From NCBI GenBank assembly GCA_024867545.1, contig JANFNE010000006.1, positions 1,116,001 to 1,180,000 of the forward strand: a DNA stretch of 64,000 nt, in the 5' to 3' direction. The position numbers and the translations under genes are program-made. The first letter of the stretch is position 1. Each line of letters opens with the position of its first letter. Under the pieces are notes generated by a model. That model made no database searches and was not told the DNA's origin. It was given only the letters and a program-made list of their open reading frames with translations. The DNA is from Phytopythium helicoides (taxonomy: Eukaryota > Oomycota > Peronosporomycetes > Pythiales > Pythiaceae). Of this stretch, positions 42,696 to 55,498 are shown one piece after another.

Positions 42696-43683
42696 TTAAT
42701 CCTCCTCTTCGTCGCTACGAAATCCGGCGTCATAAGTAAGTGAGGGTGCCTTGGTTAACAGTGAATTTCCAGCAGCTCTATTCGATCTTTGCGAGTTTTC
42801 TGCATCAAACGAACAGGGCCAAAGAATTGGGATGGACTTTTCAATGTCATGACAAACTTCAGCAATATTCCACAGCTCAGGTGTATACTTTTTGATCCAA
42901 GTCCGCGAAAGTAACCGCAAAATTGTATCCATGTTGTTTTTGAATACGGAATTTCACGGCGTCTGCATTCAGAAACAATTTTTTCTTGTACCCATTGTAT
43001 CCCTTGCACCTCATCGAGGTACTAACGTGAGCATGTCCAATACTCCAAATGATATGGCTATTTCACAGTCACCTTCAGGAATGTCGGTACTTTTCATTCT
43101 GCGTCTGCATGCTTGTTTGAAATGAAATAGACATCCGATTCGATGAGCATTAGGACAGTGATCACCAATTGCCTGGATTAGCCCACTTTCAAAATCACAG
43201 TACACACACTGTGGCTTGACAGCACAATCATAATCTAATGCATCCACAATGTGGTGGATAGCATAAAATACATGTTATCCATTTTGGAAGTGCAAAGCGC
43301 AAACGCTCCTGGGTAGTACCCTTCTGTGACATGGTCGTATAGCTGAAATACTACGCACTGTTTGAATTTATTTGGCACGGACCGAAAGGTTCCATCAAAA
43401 AAGACCGAGAAGTGCTTCTGTTTCAATAGCGTTAGTAGCATTGGATGTGCCCACCTAAGTACATGCTCCCGCAATAGCTTTTTCACGTCAAAGTACGAGT
43501 GATGAAATAGGTGGAAGTTGATATTCGTAGAGTTGTCATTTCAATCAAGAATGCAGGACAGAGGTGGCAATCCAGTCGACCATAAAGGTCGCCACCAAAA
43601 GCTTCATTCCCAGCTCGGTATACCTTGTTTTTCACTTGGTTTGTTGTCAATCCACTGCACGAGCCACTGGCACCATAAAACAC
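42696..43683 (-). pseudogene. Second Mutator-like transposase, frameshifted
   Basis: Minus-strand fragments lie in order. FSVFFDGTFRSVPNKFKQ is the first catalytic Asp region. YCDFESGLIQAI with RIGCLFHFKQACRR is the conserved central block. GIQWVQEKIVS and TWIKKYTPELWNIAEVC come next, then an acidic end (FRSDEEED). At least three frameshifts break it, and the NNPLERFNR segment is missing. Terminal inverted repeats were not found. Confidence 0.75.
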
Positions 43684-44728
43684 CTCTCAAACCGCTTCCC
43701 ATATTTCTATTGGCGTTTTTATGTTTGAGTTGCGAGTCTGTCAACTTCTACTTTTGTTTCATTTGCTTACTCCCACCAGTTCTTTTGCTTTGCAGTTCGG
43801 TGCTCACAATTGCAGACATGCCACAGATATGTTCTGTAAGGATTTAATGCCTTCCTGACGTTTATACATGGTCACAACGTCCTTTGCAGCCTTCCTGATG
43901 TCCTTGAAGTGGCCGCCAATGACGTCGCCGATATGGTATCTTGACTTTTGTTGGTTGCCCTTGAGAATATGCGTAGCCGTTAATCCAGCTTACCATTTTT
44001 TTCAGGCGTTTTTTAATGGTCTTCAGGCTTTCTTGGTGGGCTTTTGCAAGGTAATCCATCCGCTACTCACAAATCGTTGTCGTAGTTCCGAAGCACCTCA
44101 GGGCAATTGTTGTTTCAATCCCAAAGTCGAAGTTGCGTTCACTAAGCCGGGCGTTTGTCAGATGTAAACTATTGATTTGATCTTGGTCTGTGCAGGTTAA
44201 TTGCGGACTGCTTCCCGTGAGCCTGTGCTGCATTAACTCCGGTTGTCCCAGTTGGAGGTAGAGTAGACTGGTAAGTATCATGAATTGGTGGTTCTAGTGC
44301 GTCTTGAGACTAATATATCGATTCGCATGATTCAAGTATCTCATCATACAAGCTATAATCGCTCCAATTCCTCTTGAGCTGAGCAAGAATGCGCAGGCGA
44401 CCACCATTGTCACGCCGTGGTCGAGAGCCTTCGCAGTCTCGGCCTTGACTGTCTGTCAGATTCGTGTATTGGATGCATCCTGCCACACGTAATCTCCTTG
44501 AGTTTCGCTAGTTCATCTCAACCGAGATACAAAGCTTTTCATATATCGAACTGTGGCTCCCTTGGCTCGGCTGTTGATGTTTCTCCCCGTGAAATTTGTG
44601 TGTTGCGCTTCCAGGCTCGTGTTTGGAGATGAGATATATTTTTGGAGGCAGTGCTAAGTGTGGTGATTTGTAGGGGTACAGAGGTGAGAGGCACGATTAC
44701 ATCCTCCAAGTGAGTCACAATCACCCAA
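43684..44728. other. Spacer before the tRNA array
   Basis: Only short frames occur, for example a lysine-rich one at 43862-44059 minus, with no recognisable domain. AT-richer than the gene-dense part. It ends abruptly at the first tRNA terminator. Confidence 0.4.
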
Positions 44729-44736
44729 AAAATGCA

Positions 44737-44808
44737 TGCCTCCGCCCGGGATTGAACCGGGGACCTTCTGTTTACAAGACAGATGCTCTACCACTGAGCC
44801 ACAAAGGC
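44737..44808 (-). tRNA. tRNA-Thr(UGU), array copy 1
   Basis: The 72 nt gene folds fully: 7 bp acceptor GCCTTTG/CGGAGGC with two G-U pairs, D arm GGCTCAGTGGTAGAGC, anticodon arm TCTGT-CTTGTAA-ACAGA with anticodon TGT, 5 nt variable loop, T arm CCCGG-TTCAATC-CCGGG and discriminator A. G1-C72, C2-G71, G35 and U36 are the expected threonine identity elements. Internal A box and B box are intact. A TTTTTT Pol III terminator follows, one base pair class longer than the TTTT of later copies, because the left flank of the array differs. Unit of 737 bp, variant class T-A. Confidence 0.97.
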
Positions 44809-44977
44809 GTAGAGGTAGGTTTAGGGCACACTCACACACCGCTACAAAAGGCACAACAAACACACACCACAAACAATAAACTACGAACAACAAACAAACA
44901 AACAATCAAACAAACCAAACACACACACATACATGCGCGCACTATCCACACAAACTATTCATATTTGTCCTCATCAC

Positions 44978-45015
<38 letters not shown>

Positions 45016-45473
45016 AACAATCACATTCAATTTACCATACACTCTGTTACGCGCACGCACGCACACACACAATTCGATGTAAAACATACAAGCAGAAACA
45101 AACGATCAGAAACCATTTCAAACAAACAAACAAACAAAAACGAAACCATCGAAATACAATATGACATACCACAAAGACACCTCCCACACCCGACCGCAAG
45201 TGCTGCAGCGATTCAGCGATGCAAACTGGTAAACAACACAACACAAAACAAAAACGTAATGAAAGGAAAGAAAGGAAAGAAAGGAAAGAAAGGAAAGAAA
45301 GGAAAGGAAGTGCGCACCGGCAACGGGGCAACGGTGGCGGCGAGTAGCAACAAGAGCCGAAACCTGTCATCTGTCATATGTATGGAAAACCGCTCCGCAG
45401 TCCCAGTTCTCCACGCAGTAGACAGTCGGCCTGTTGTCAGAGGGCGCACTGGAGCCTAGGGCCGGAAAATGCA

Positions 45474-45545
45474 TGCCTCCGCCCGGGATTGAACCGGGGA
45501 CCTTCTGTTTACAAGACAGATGCTCTACCACTGAGCCACAAAGGC
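45474..45545 (-). tRNA. tRNA-Thr(UGU), array copy 2
   Basis: Same sequence as copy 1; TTTT terminator at 45467-45470. Unit 731 bp, class T-A. Confidence 0.97.
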
Positions 45546-45715
45546 GTAGAGGTAGGTTTAGGGCACACTCACACACCGCTACAAAAGGCACAACAAACAC
45601 ACACCACAAACAATAAACTACGAACAACAAACAAACAAACAATCAAACAAACCAAACACACACACATACATGCGCGCACTATCCACACAAACTATTCATA
45701 TTTGTCCTCATCACA

Positions 45716-45746
<31 letters not shown>

Positions 45747-46204
45747 AACAATCACATTCAATTTACCATACACTCTGTTACGCGCACGCACGCACACACA
45801 CAATTCGATGTAAAACATACAAGCAGAAACAAACGATCAGAAACCATTTCAAACAAACAAACAAACAAAAACGAAACCATCGAAATACAATATGACATAC
45901 CACAAAGACACCTCCCACACCCGACCGCAAGTGCTGCAGCGATTCAGCGATGCAAACTGGTAAACAACACAACACAAAACAAAAACGTAATGAAAGGAAA
46001 GAAAGGAAAGAAAGGAAAGAAAGGAAAGAAAGGAAAGGAAGTGCGCACCGGCAACGGGGCAACGGTGGCGGCGAGTAGCAACAAGAGCCGAAACCTGTCA
46101 TCTGTCATATGTATGGAAAACCGCTCCGCAGTCCCAGTTCTCCACGCAGTAGACAGTCGGCCTGTTGTCAGAGGGCGCACTGGAGCCTAGGGCCGGAAAA
46201 TGCA

Positions 46205-46276
46205 TGCCTCCGCCCGGGATTGAACCGGGGACCTTCTGTTTACAAGACAGATGCTCTACCACTGAGCCACAAAGGC
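46205..46276 (-). tRNA. tRNA-Thr(UGU), array copy 3
   Basis: Intact. Unit 737 bp, class T-A; first of three successive units of equal length. Confidence 0.97.
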
Positions 46277-46445
46277 GTAGAGGTAGGTTTAGGGCACACT
46301 CACACACCGCTACAAAAGGCACAACAAACACACACCACAAACAATAAACTACGAACAACAAACAAACAAACAATCAAACAAACCAAACACACACACATAC
46401 ATGCGCGCACTATCCACACAAACTATTCATATTTGTCCTCATCAC

Positions 46446-46483
<38 letters not shown>

Positions 46484-46941
46484 AACAATCACATTCAATT
46501 TACCATACACTCTGTTACGCGCACGCACGCACACACACAATTCGATGTAAAACATACAAGCAGAAACAAACGATCAGAAACCATTTCAAACAAACAAACA
46601 AACAAAAACGAAACCATCGAAATACAATATGACATACCACAAAGACACCTCCCACACCCGACCGCAAGTGCTGCAGCGATTCAGCGATGCAAACTGGTAA
46701 ACAACACAACACAAAACAAAAACGTAATGAAAGGAAAGAAAGGAAAGAAAGGAAAGAAAGGAAAGAAAGGAAAGGAAGTGCGCACCGGCAACGGGGCAAC
46801 GGTGGCGGCGAGTAGCAACAAGAGCCGAAACCTGTCATCTGTCATATGTATGGAAAACCGCTCCGCAGTCCCAGTTCTCCACGCAGTAGACAGTCGGCCT
46901 GTTGTCAGAGGGCGCACTGGAGCCTAGGGCCGGAAAATGCA

Positions 46942-47013
46942 TGCCTCCGCCCGGGATTGAACCGGGGACCTTCTGTTTACAAGACAGATGCTCTACCACT
47001 GAGCCACAAAGGC
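46942..47013 (-). tRNA. tRNA-Thr(UGU), array copy 4
   Basis: Intact. Unit 737 bp, class T-A. Confidence 0.97.
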
Positions 47014-47182
47014 GTAGAGGTAGGTTTAGGGCACACTCACACACCGCTACAAAAGGCACAACAAACACACACCACAAACAATAAACTACGAACAACAAAC
47101 AAACAAACAATCAAACAAACCAAACACACACACATACATGCGCGCACTATCCACACAAACTATTCATATTTGTCCTCATCAC

Positions 47183-47220
<38 letters not shown>

Positions 47221-47678
47221 AACAATCACATTCAATTTACCATACACTCTGTTACGCGCACGCACGCACACACACAATTCGATGTAAAACATACAAGCAG
47301 AAACAAACGATCAGAAACCATTTCAAACAAACAAACAAACAAAAACGAAACCATCGAAATACAATATGACATACCACAAAGACACCTCCCACACCCGACC
47401 GCAAGTGCTGCAGCGATTCAGCGATGCAAACTGGTAAACAACACAACACAAAACAAAAACGTAATGAAAGGAAAGAAAGGAAAGAAAGGAAAGAAAGGAA
47501 AGAAAGGAAAGGAAGTGCGCACCGGCAACGGGGCAACGGTGGCGGCGAGTAGCAACAAGAGCCGAAACCTGTCATCTGTCATATGTATGGAAAACCGCTC
47601 CGCAGTCCCAGTTCTCCACGCAGTAGACAGTCGGCCTGTTGTCAGAGGGCGCACTGGAGCCTAGGGCCGGAAAATGCA

Positions 47679-47750
47679 TGCCTCCGCCCGGGATTGAACC
47701 GGGGACCTTCTGTTTACAAGACAGATGCTCTACCACTGAGCCACAAAGGC
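47679..47750 (-). tRNA. tRNA-Thr(UGU), array copy 5
   Basis: Intact. Unit 737 bp, class T-A. Confidence 0.97.
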
Positions 47751-47919
47751 GTAGAGGTAGGTTTAGGGCACACTCACACACCGCTACAAAAGGCACAACA
47801 AACACACACCACAAACAATAAACTACGAACAACAAACAAACAAACAATCAAACAAACCAAACACACACACATACATGCGCGCACTATCCACACAAACTAT
47901 TCATATTTGTCCTCATCAC

Positions 47920-47957
<38 letters not shown>

Positions 47958-48415
47958 AACAATCACATTCAATTTACCATACACTCTGTTACGCGCACGC
48001 ACGCACACACACAATTCGATGTAAAACATACAAGCAGAAACAAACGATCAGAAACCATTTCAAACAAACAAACAAACAAAAACGAAACCATCGAAATACA
48101 ATATGACATACCACAAAGACACCTCCCACACCCGACCGCAAGTGCTGCAGCGATTCAGCGATGCAAACTGGTAAACAACACAACACAAAACAAAAACGTA
48201 ATGAAAGGAAAGAAAGGAAAGAAAGGAAAGAAAGGAAAGAAAGGAAAGGAAGTGCGCACCGGCAACGGGGCAACGGTGGCGGCGAGTAGCAACAAGAGCC
48301 GAAACCTGTCATCTGTCATATGTATGGAAAACCGCTCCGCAGTCCCAGTTCTCCACGCAGTAGACAGTCGGCCTGTTGTCAGAGGGCGCACTGGAGCCTA
48401 GGGCCGGAAAATGCA

Positions 48416-48487
48416 TGCCTCCGCCCGGGATTGAACCGGGGACCTTCTGTTTACAAGACAGATGCTCTACCACTGAGCCACAAAGGC
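48416..48487 (-). tRNA. tRNA-Thr(UGU), array copy 6
   Basis: Intact. Unit 800 bp, class C-C, carries the 63 bp internal duplication. Confidence 0.97.
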
Positions 48488-48656
48488 GTAGAGGTAGGTT
48501 TAGGGCACACTCACACACCGCTACAAAAGGCACAACAAACACACACCACAAACAATAAACTACGAACAACAAACAAACAAACAATCAAACAAACCAAACA
48601 CACACACATACATGCGCGCACTATCCACACAAACTATTCATATTTGTCCTCATCAC

Positions 48657-48694
<38 letters not shown>

Positions 48695-48769
48695 AACAAT
48701 CACATTCAATTTACCATACACTCTGTTACGCGCACGCACGCACACACACAATTCGATGTAAAACATACA

Positions 48770-48896
48770 AGCAGAAACAAACGATCAGAAACCATTCCAA
48801 ACAAACAAACAAACAAAAACGAAACCATCGAAAGCAGAAACAAACGATCAGAAACCATTCCAAACAAACAAACAAACAAAAACGAAACCATCGAAA
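48770..48896. repeat. 63 bp direct duplication in unit 6
   Basis: The segment from GCAGAAACAAACG to ACCATCGAA, containing a CAAA run, is present twice in tandem. Neighbouring units except unit 7 have it once. Confidence 0.9.
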
Positions 48897-49215
48897 TACA
48901 ATATGACATACCACAAAGACACCTCCCACACCCGACCGCAAGTGCTGCAGCGATTCAGCGATGCCAACTGGTAAACAACACAACACAAAACAAAAACGTA
49001 ATGAAAGGAAAGAAAGGAAAGAAAGGAAAGAAAGGAAAGAAAGGAAAGGAAGTGCGCACCGGCAACGGGGCAACGGTGGCGGCGAGTAGCAACAAGAGCC
49101 GAAACCTGTCATCTGTCATATGTATGGAAAACCGCTCCGCAGTCCCAGTTCTCCACGCAGTAGACAGTCGGCCTGTTGTCAGAGGGCGCACTGGAGCCTA
49201 GGGCCGGAAAATGCA

Positions 49216-49287
49216 TGCCTCCGCCCGGGATTGAACCGGGGACCTTCTGTTTACAAGACAGATGCTCTACCACTGAGCCACAAAGGC
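49216..49287 (-). tRNA. tRNA-Thr(UGU), array copy 7
   Basis: Intact. Unit 805 bp, class C-C, the longest unit. Confidence 0.97.
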
Positions 49288-49456
49288 GTAGAGGTAGGTT
49301 TAGGGCACACTCACACACCGCTACAAAAGGCACAACAAACACACACCACAAACAATAAACTACGAACAACAAACAAACAAACAATCAAACAAACCAAACA
49401 CACACACATACATGCGCGCACTATCCACACAAACTATTCATATTTGTCCTCATCAC

Positions 49457-49490
<34 letters not shown>

Positions 49491-49565
49491 AACAATCACA
49501 TTCAATTTACCATACACTCTGTTACGCGCACGCACGCACACACACAATTCGATGTAAAACATACA

Positions 49566-49692
49566 AGCAGAAACAAACGATCAGAAACCATTCCAAACAA
49601 ACAAACAAACAAAAACGAAACCATCGAAAGCAGAAACAAACGATCAGAAACCATTCCAAACAAACAAACAAACAAAAACGAAACCATCGAAA
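49566..49692. repeat. 63 bp direct duplication in unit 7
   Basis: Same duplication as in unit 6. Its presence in adjacent units points to spread by unequal exchange after a single event. Confidence 0.88.
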
Positions 49693-50020
49693 TACAATAT
49701 GACATACCACAAAGACACCTCCCACACCCGACCGCAAGTGCTGCAGCGATTCAGCGATGCCAACTGGTAAACAACACAACACAAAACAAAAACGTAATGA
49801 AAGGAAAGAAAGGAAAGAAAGGAAAGAAAGGAAAGAAAGGAAAGAAAGGAAAGGAAGTGCGCACCGGCAACGGGGCAACGGTGGCGGCGAGTAGCAACAA
49901 GAGCCGAAACCTGTCATCTGTCATATGTATGGAAAACCGCTCCGCAGTCCCAGTTCTCCACGCAGTAGACAGTCGGCCTGTTGTCAGAGGGCGCACTGGA
50001 GCCTAGGGCCGGAAAATGCA

Positions 50021-50092
50021 TGCCTCCGCCCGGGATTGAACCGGGGACCTTCTGTTTACAAGACAGATGCTCTACCACTGAGCCACAAAGGC
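50021..50092 (-). tRNA. tRNA-Thr(UGU), array copy 8
   Basis: Intact. Unit 740 bp, class C-C. Confidence 0.97.
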
Positions 50093-50262
50093 GTAGAGGT
50101 AGGTTTAGGGCACACTCACACACCGCTACAAAAGGCACAACAAACACACACCACAAACAATAAACTACGAACAACAAACAAACAAACAATCAAACAAACC
50201 AAACACACACACATACATGCGCGCACTATCCACACAAACTATTCATATTTGTCCTCATCACA

Positions 50263-50293
<31 letters not shown>

Positions 50294-50760
50294 AACAATC
50301 ACATTCAATTTACCATACACTCTGTTACGCGCACGCACGCACACACACAATTCGATGTAAAACATACAAGCAGAAACAAACGATCAGAAACCATTCCAAA
50401 CAAACAAACAAACAAAAACGAAACCATCGAAATACAATATGACATACCACAAAGACACCTCCCACACCCGACCGCAAGTGCTGCAGCGATTCAGCGATGC
50501 CAACTGGTAAACAACACAACACAAAACAAAAACGTAATGAAAGGAAAGAAAGGAAAGAAAGGAAAGAAAGGAAAGAAAGGAAAGAAAGGAAAGGAAGTGC
50601 GCACCGGCAACGGGGCAACGGTGGCGGCGAGTAGCAACAAGAGCCGAAACCTGTCATCTGTCATATGTATGGAAAACCGCTCCGCAGTCCCAGTTCTCCA
50701 CGCAGTAGACAGTCGGCCTGTTGTCAGAGGGCGCACTGGAGCCTAGGGCCGGAAAATGCA

Positions 50761-50832
50761 TGCCTCCGCCCGGGATTGAACCGGGGACCTTCTGTTTACA
50801 AGACAGATGCTCTACCACTGAGCCACAAAGGC
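50761..50832 (-). tRNA. tRNA-Thr(UGU), array copy 9
   Basis: Intact. Unit 744 bp; the only T-C combination in the array. Confidence 0.97.
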
Positions 50833-51001
50833 GTAGAGGTAGGTTTAGGGCACACTCACACACCGCTACAAAAGGCACAACAAACACACACCACAAACAA
50901 TAAACTACGAACAACAAACAAACAAACAATCAAACAAACCAAACACACACACATACATGCGCGCACTATCCACACAAACTATTCATATTTGTCCTCATCA
51001 C

Positions 51002-51037
<36 letters not shown>

Positions 51038-51504
51038 AACAATCACATTCAATTTACCATACACTCTGTTACGCGCACGCACGCACACACACAATTCGAT
51101 GTAAAACATACAAGCAGAAACAAACGATCAGAAACCATTTCAAACAAACAAACAAACAAAAACGAAACCATCGAAATACAATATGACATACCACAAAGAC
51201 ACCTCCCACACCCGACCGCAAGTGCTGCAGCGATTCAGCGATGCCAACTGGTAAACAACACAACACAAAACAAAAACGTAATGAAAGGAAAGAAAGGAAA
51301 GAAAGGAAAGAAAGGAAAGAAAGGAAAGAAAGGAAAGGAAGTGCGCACCGGCAACGGGGCAACGGTGGCGGCGAGTAGCAACAAGAGCCGAAACCTGTCA
51401 TCTGTCATATGTATGGAAAACCGCTCCGCAGTCCCAGTTCTCCACGCAGTAGACAGTCGGCCTGTTGTCAGAGGGCGCACTGGAGCCTAGGGCCGGAAAA
51501 TGCA

Positions 51505-51576
51505 TGCCTCCGCCCGGGATTGAACCGGGGACCTTCTGTTTACAAGACAGATGCTCTACCACTGAGCCACAAAGGC
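51505..51576 (-). tRNA. tRNA-Thr(UGU), array copy 10
   Basis: Intact. Unit 731 bp, class T-A. Confidence 0.97.
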
Positions 51577-51746
51577 GTAGAGGTAGGTTTAGGGCACACT
51601 CACACACCGCTACAAAAGGCACAACAAACACACACCACAAACAATAAACTACGAACAACAAACAAACAAACAATCAAACAAACCAAACACACACACATAC
51701 ATGCGCGCACTATCCACACAAACTATTCATATTTGTCCTCATCACA

Positions 51747-51777
<31 letters not shown>

Positions 51778-52235
51778 AACAATCACATTCAATTTACCAT
51801 ACACTCTGTTACGCGCACGCACGCACACACACAATTCGATGTAAAACATACAAGCAGAAACAAACGATCAGAAACCATTTCAAACAAACAAACAAACAAA
51901 AACGAAACCATCGAAATACAATATGACATACCACAAAGACACCTCCCACACCCGACCGCAAGTGCTGCAGCGATTCAGCGATGCAAACTGGTAAACAACA
52001 CAACACAAAACAAAAACGTAATGAAAGGAAAGAAAGGAAAGAAAGGAAAGAAAGGAAAGAAAGGAAAGGAAGTGCGCACCGGCAACGGGGCAACGGTGGC
52101 GGCGAGTAGCAACAAGAGCCGAAACCTGTCATCTGTCATATGTATGGAAAACCGCTCCGCAGTCCCAGTTCTCCACGCAGTAGACAGTCGGCCTGTTGTC
52201 AGAGGGCGCACTGGAGCCTAGGGCCGGAAAATGCA

Positions 52236-52307
52236 TGCCTCCGCCCGGGATTGAACCGGGGACCTTCTGTTTACAAGACAGATGCTCTACCACTGAGCCA
52301 CAAAGGC
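52236..52307 (-). tRNA. tRNA-Thr(UGU), array copy 11
   Basis: Intact. Unit 733 bp, class T-A. Confidence 0.97.
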
Positions 52308-52476
52308 GTAGAGGTAGGTTTAGGGCACACTCACACACCGCTACAAAAGGCACAACAAACACACACCACAAACAATAAACTACGAACAACAAACAAACAA
52401 ACAATCAAACAAACCAAACACACACACATACATGCGCGCACTATCCACACAAACTATTCATATTTGTCCTCATCAC

Positions 52477-52510
<34 letters not shown>

Positions 52511-52968
52511 AACAATCACATTCAATTTACCATACACTCTGTTACGCGCACGCACGCACACACACAATTCGATGTAAAACATACAAGCAGAAACAAACGA
52601 TCAGAAACCATTTCAAACAAACAAACAAACAAAAACGAAACCATCGAAATACAATATGACATACCACAAAGACACCTCCCACACCCGACCGCAAGTGCTG
52701 CAGCGATTCAGCGATGCAAACTGGTAAACAACACAACACAAAACAAAAACGTAATGAAAGGAAAGAAAGGAAAGAAAGGAAAGAAAGGAAAGAAAGGAAA
52801 GGAAGTGCGCACCGGCAACGGGGCAACGGTGGCGGCGAGTAGCAACAAGAGCCGAAACCTGTCATCTGTCATATGTATGGAAAACCGCTCCGCAGTCCCA
52901 GTTCTCCACGCAGTAGACAGTCGGCCTGTTGTCAGAGGGCGCACTGGAGCCTAGGGCCGGAAAATGCA

Positions 52969-53040
52969 TGCCTCCGCCCGGGATTGAACCGGGGACCTTC
53001 TGTTTACAAGACAGATGCTCTACCACTGAGCCACAAAGGC
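52969..53040 (-). tRNA. tRNA-Thr(UGU), array copy 12
   Basis: Intact. Unit 754 bp, class C-C. Confidence 0.97.
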
Positions 53041-53209
53041 GTAGAGGTAGGTTTAGGGCACACTCACACACCGCTACAAAAGGCACAACAAACACACACC
53101 ACAAACAATAAACTACGAACAACAAACAAACAAACAATCAAACAAACCAAACACACACACATACATGCGCGCACTATCCACACAAACTATTCATATTTGT
53201 CCTCATCAC

Positions 53210-53255
<46 letters not shown>

Positions 53256-53722
53256 AACAATCACATTCAATTTACCATACACTCTGTTACGCGCACGCAC
53301 GCACACACACAATTCGATGTAAAACATACAAGCAGAAACAAACGATCAGAAACCATTCCAAACAAACAAACAAACAAAAACGAAACCATCGAAATACAAT
53401 ATGACATACCACAAAGACACCTCCCACACCCGACCGCAAGTGCTGCAGCGATTCAGCGATGCCAACTGGTAAACAACACAACACAAAACAAAAACGTAAT
53501 GAAAGGAAAGAAAGGAAAGAAAGGAAAGAAAGGAAAGAAAGGAAAGAAAGGAAAGGAAGTGCGCACCGGCAACGGGGCAACGGTGGCGGCGAGTAGCAAC
53601 AAGAGCCGAAACCTGTCATCTGTCATATGTATGGAAAACCGCTCCGCAGTCCCAGTTCTCCACGCAGTAGACAGTCGGCCTGTTGTCAGAGGGCGCACTG
53701 GAGCCTAGGGCCGGAAAATGCA

Positions 53723-53794
53723 TGCCTCCGCCCGGGATTGAACCGGGGACCTTCTGTTTACAAGACAGATGCTCTACCACTGAGCCACAAAGGC
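53723..53794 (-). tRNA. tRNA-Thr(UGU), array copy 13
   Basis: Intact. Unit 763 bp, class C-C, with the longest 9 bp polypurine tract (seven steps). Confidence 0.97.
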
Positions 53795-53963
53795 GTAGAG
53801 GTAGGTTTAGGGCACACTCACACACCGCTACAAAAGGCACAACAAACACACACCACAAACAATAAACTACGAACAACAAACAAACAAACAATCAAACAAA
53901 CCAAACACACACACATACATGCGCGCACTATCCACACAAACTATTCATATTTGTCCTCATCAC

Positions 53964-54009
<46 letters not shown>

Positions 54010-54485
54010 AACAATCACATTCAATTTACCATACACTCTGTTACGCGCACGCACGCACACACACAATTCGATGTAAAACATACAAGCAGAAACAAACGAT
54101 CAGAAACCATTCCAAACAAACAAACAAACAAAAACGAAACCATCGAAATACAATATGACATACCACAAAGACACCTCCCACACCCGACCGCAAGTGCTGC
54201 AGCGATTCAGCGATGCCAACTGGTAAACAACACAACACAAAACAAAAACGTAATGAAAGGAAAGAAAGGAAAGAAAGGAAAGAAAGGAAAGAAAGGAAAG
54301 AAAGGAAAGAAAGGAAAGGAAGTGCGCACCGGCAACGGGGCAACGGTGGCGGCGAGTAGCAACAAGAGCCGAAACCTGTCATCTGTCATATGTATGGAAA
54401 ACCGCTCCGCAGTCCCAGTTCTCCACGCAGTAGACAGTCGGCCTGTTGTCAGAGGGCGCACTGGAGCCTAGGGCCGGAAAATGCA

Positions 54486-54557
54486 TGCCTCCGCCCGGGA
54501 TTGAACCGGGGACCTTCTGTTTACAAGACAGATGCTCTACCACTGAGCCACAAAGGC
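54486..54557 (-). tRNA. tRNA-Thr(UGU), array copy 14
   Basis: Intact. Unit 738 bp, class C-A, short polypurine tract (four steps). Confidence 0.97.
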
Positions 54558-54726
54558 GTAGAGGTAGGTTTAGGGCACACTCACACACCGCTACAAAAGG
54601 CACAACAAACACACACCACAAACAATAAACTACGAACAACAAACAAACAAACAATCAAACAAACCAAACACACACACATACATGCGCGCACTATCCACAC
54701 AAACTATTCATATTTGTCCTCATCAC

Positions 54727-54774
<48 letters not shown>

Positions 54775-55223
54775 AACAATCACATTCAATTTACCATACA
54801 CTCTGTTACGCGCACGCACGCACACACACAATTCGATGTAAAACATACAAGCAGAAACAAACGATCAGAAACCATTCCAAACAAACAAACAAACAAAAAC
54901 GAAACCATCGAAATACAATATGACATACCACAAAGACACCTCCCACACCCGACCGCAAGTGCTGCAGCGATTCAGCGATGCAAACTGGTAAACAACACAA
55001 CACAAAACAAAAACGTAATGAAAGGAAAGAAAGGAAAGAAAGGAAAGAAAGGAAAGGAAGTGCGCACCGGCAACGGGGCAACGGTGGCGGCGAGTAGCAA
55101 CAAGAGCCGAAACCTGTCATCTGTCATATGTATGGAAAACCGCTCCGCAGTCCCAGTTCTCCACGCAGTAGACAGTCGGCCTGTTGTCAGAGGGCGCACT
55201 GGAGCCTAGGGCCGGAAAATGCA

Positions 55224-55295
55224 TGCCTCCGCCCGGGATTGAACCGGGGACCTTCTGTTTACAAGACAGATGCTCTACCACTGAGCCACAAAGGC
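55224..55295 (-). tRNA. tRNA-Thr(UGU), array copy 15
   Basis: Intact. Unit 733 bp, class T-A. Confidence 0.97.
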
Positions 55296-55464
55296 GTAGA
55301 GGTAGGTTTAGGGCACACTCACACACCGCTACAAAAGGCACAACAAACACACACCACAAACAATAAACTACGAACAACAAACAAACAAACAATCAAACAA
55401 ACCAAACACACACACATACATGCGCGCACTATCCACACAAACTATTCATATTTGTCCTCATCAC

Positions 55465-55498
<34 letters not shown>

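Noticed and set aside
45434..45616. 60-codon frame containing PPGIEPGTFCLQDRCSTTEPQ in each unit
   Set aside because: It is the translation of the antisense strand of the tRNA gene. Peptides like this are a familiar annotation artefact from tRNAs, not a protein.
45367..45642. 91-codon minus-strand frame with LSCKQKVPGSIPGGG in each unit
   Set aside because: This is the sense-strand translation of the same tRNA plus GT-rich spacer.
45378..46190. Repeated 270-293 codon plus-strand frames in every array unit (with KGKK repeats and HTHT runs)
   Set aside because: They read through the antisense of the tRNA, CA microsatellites and the polypurine tract. The microsatellite parts contain no stop codons, so the frames are open by composition and vary in frame with tract length.
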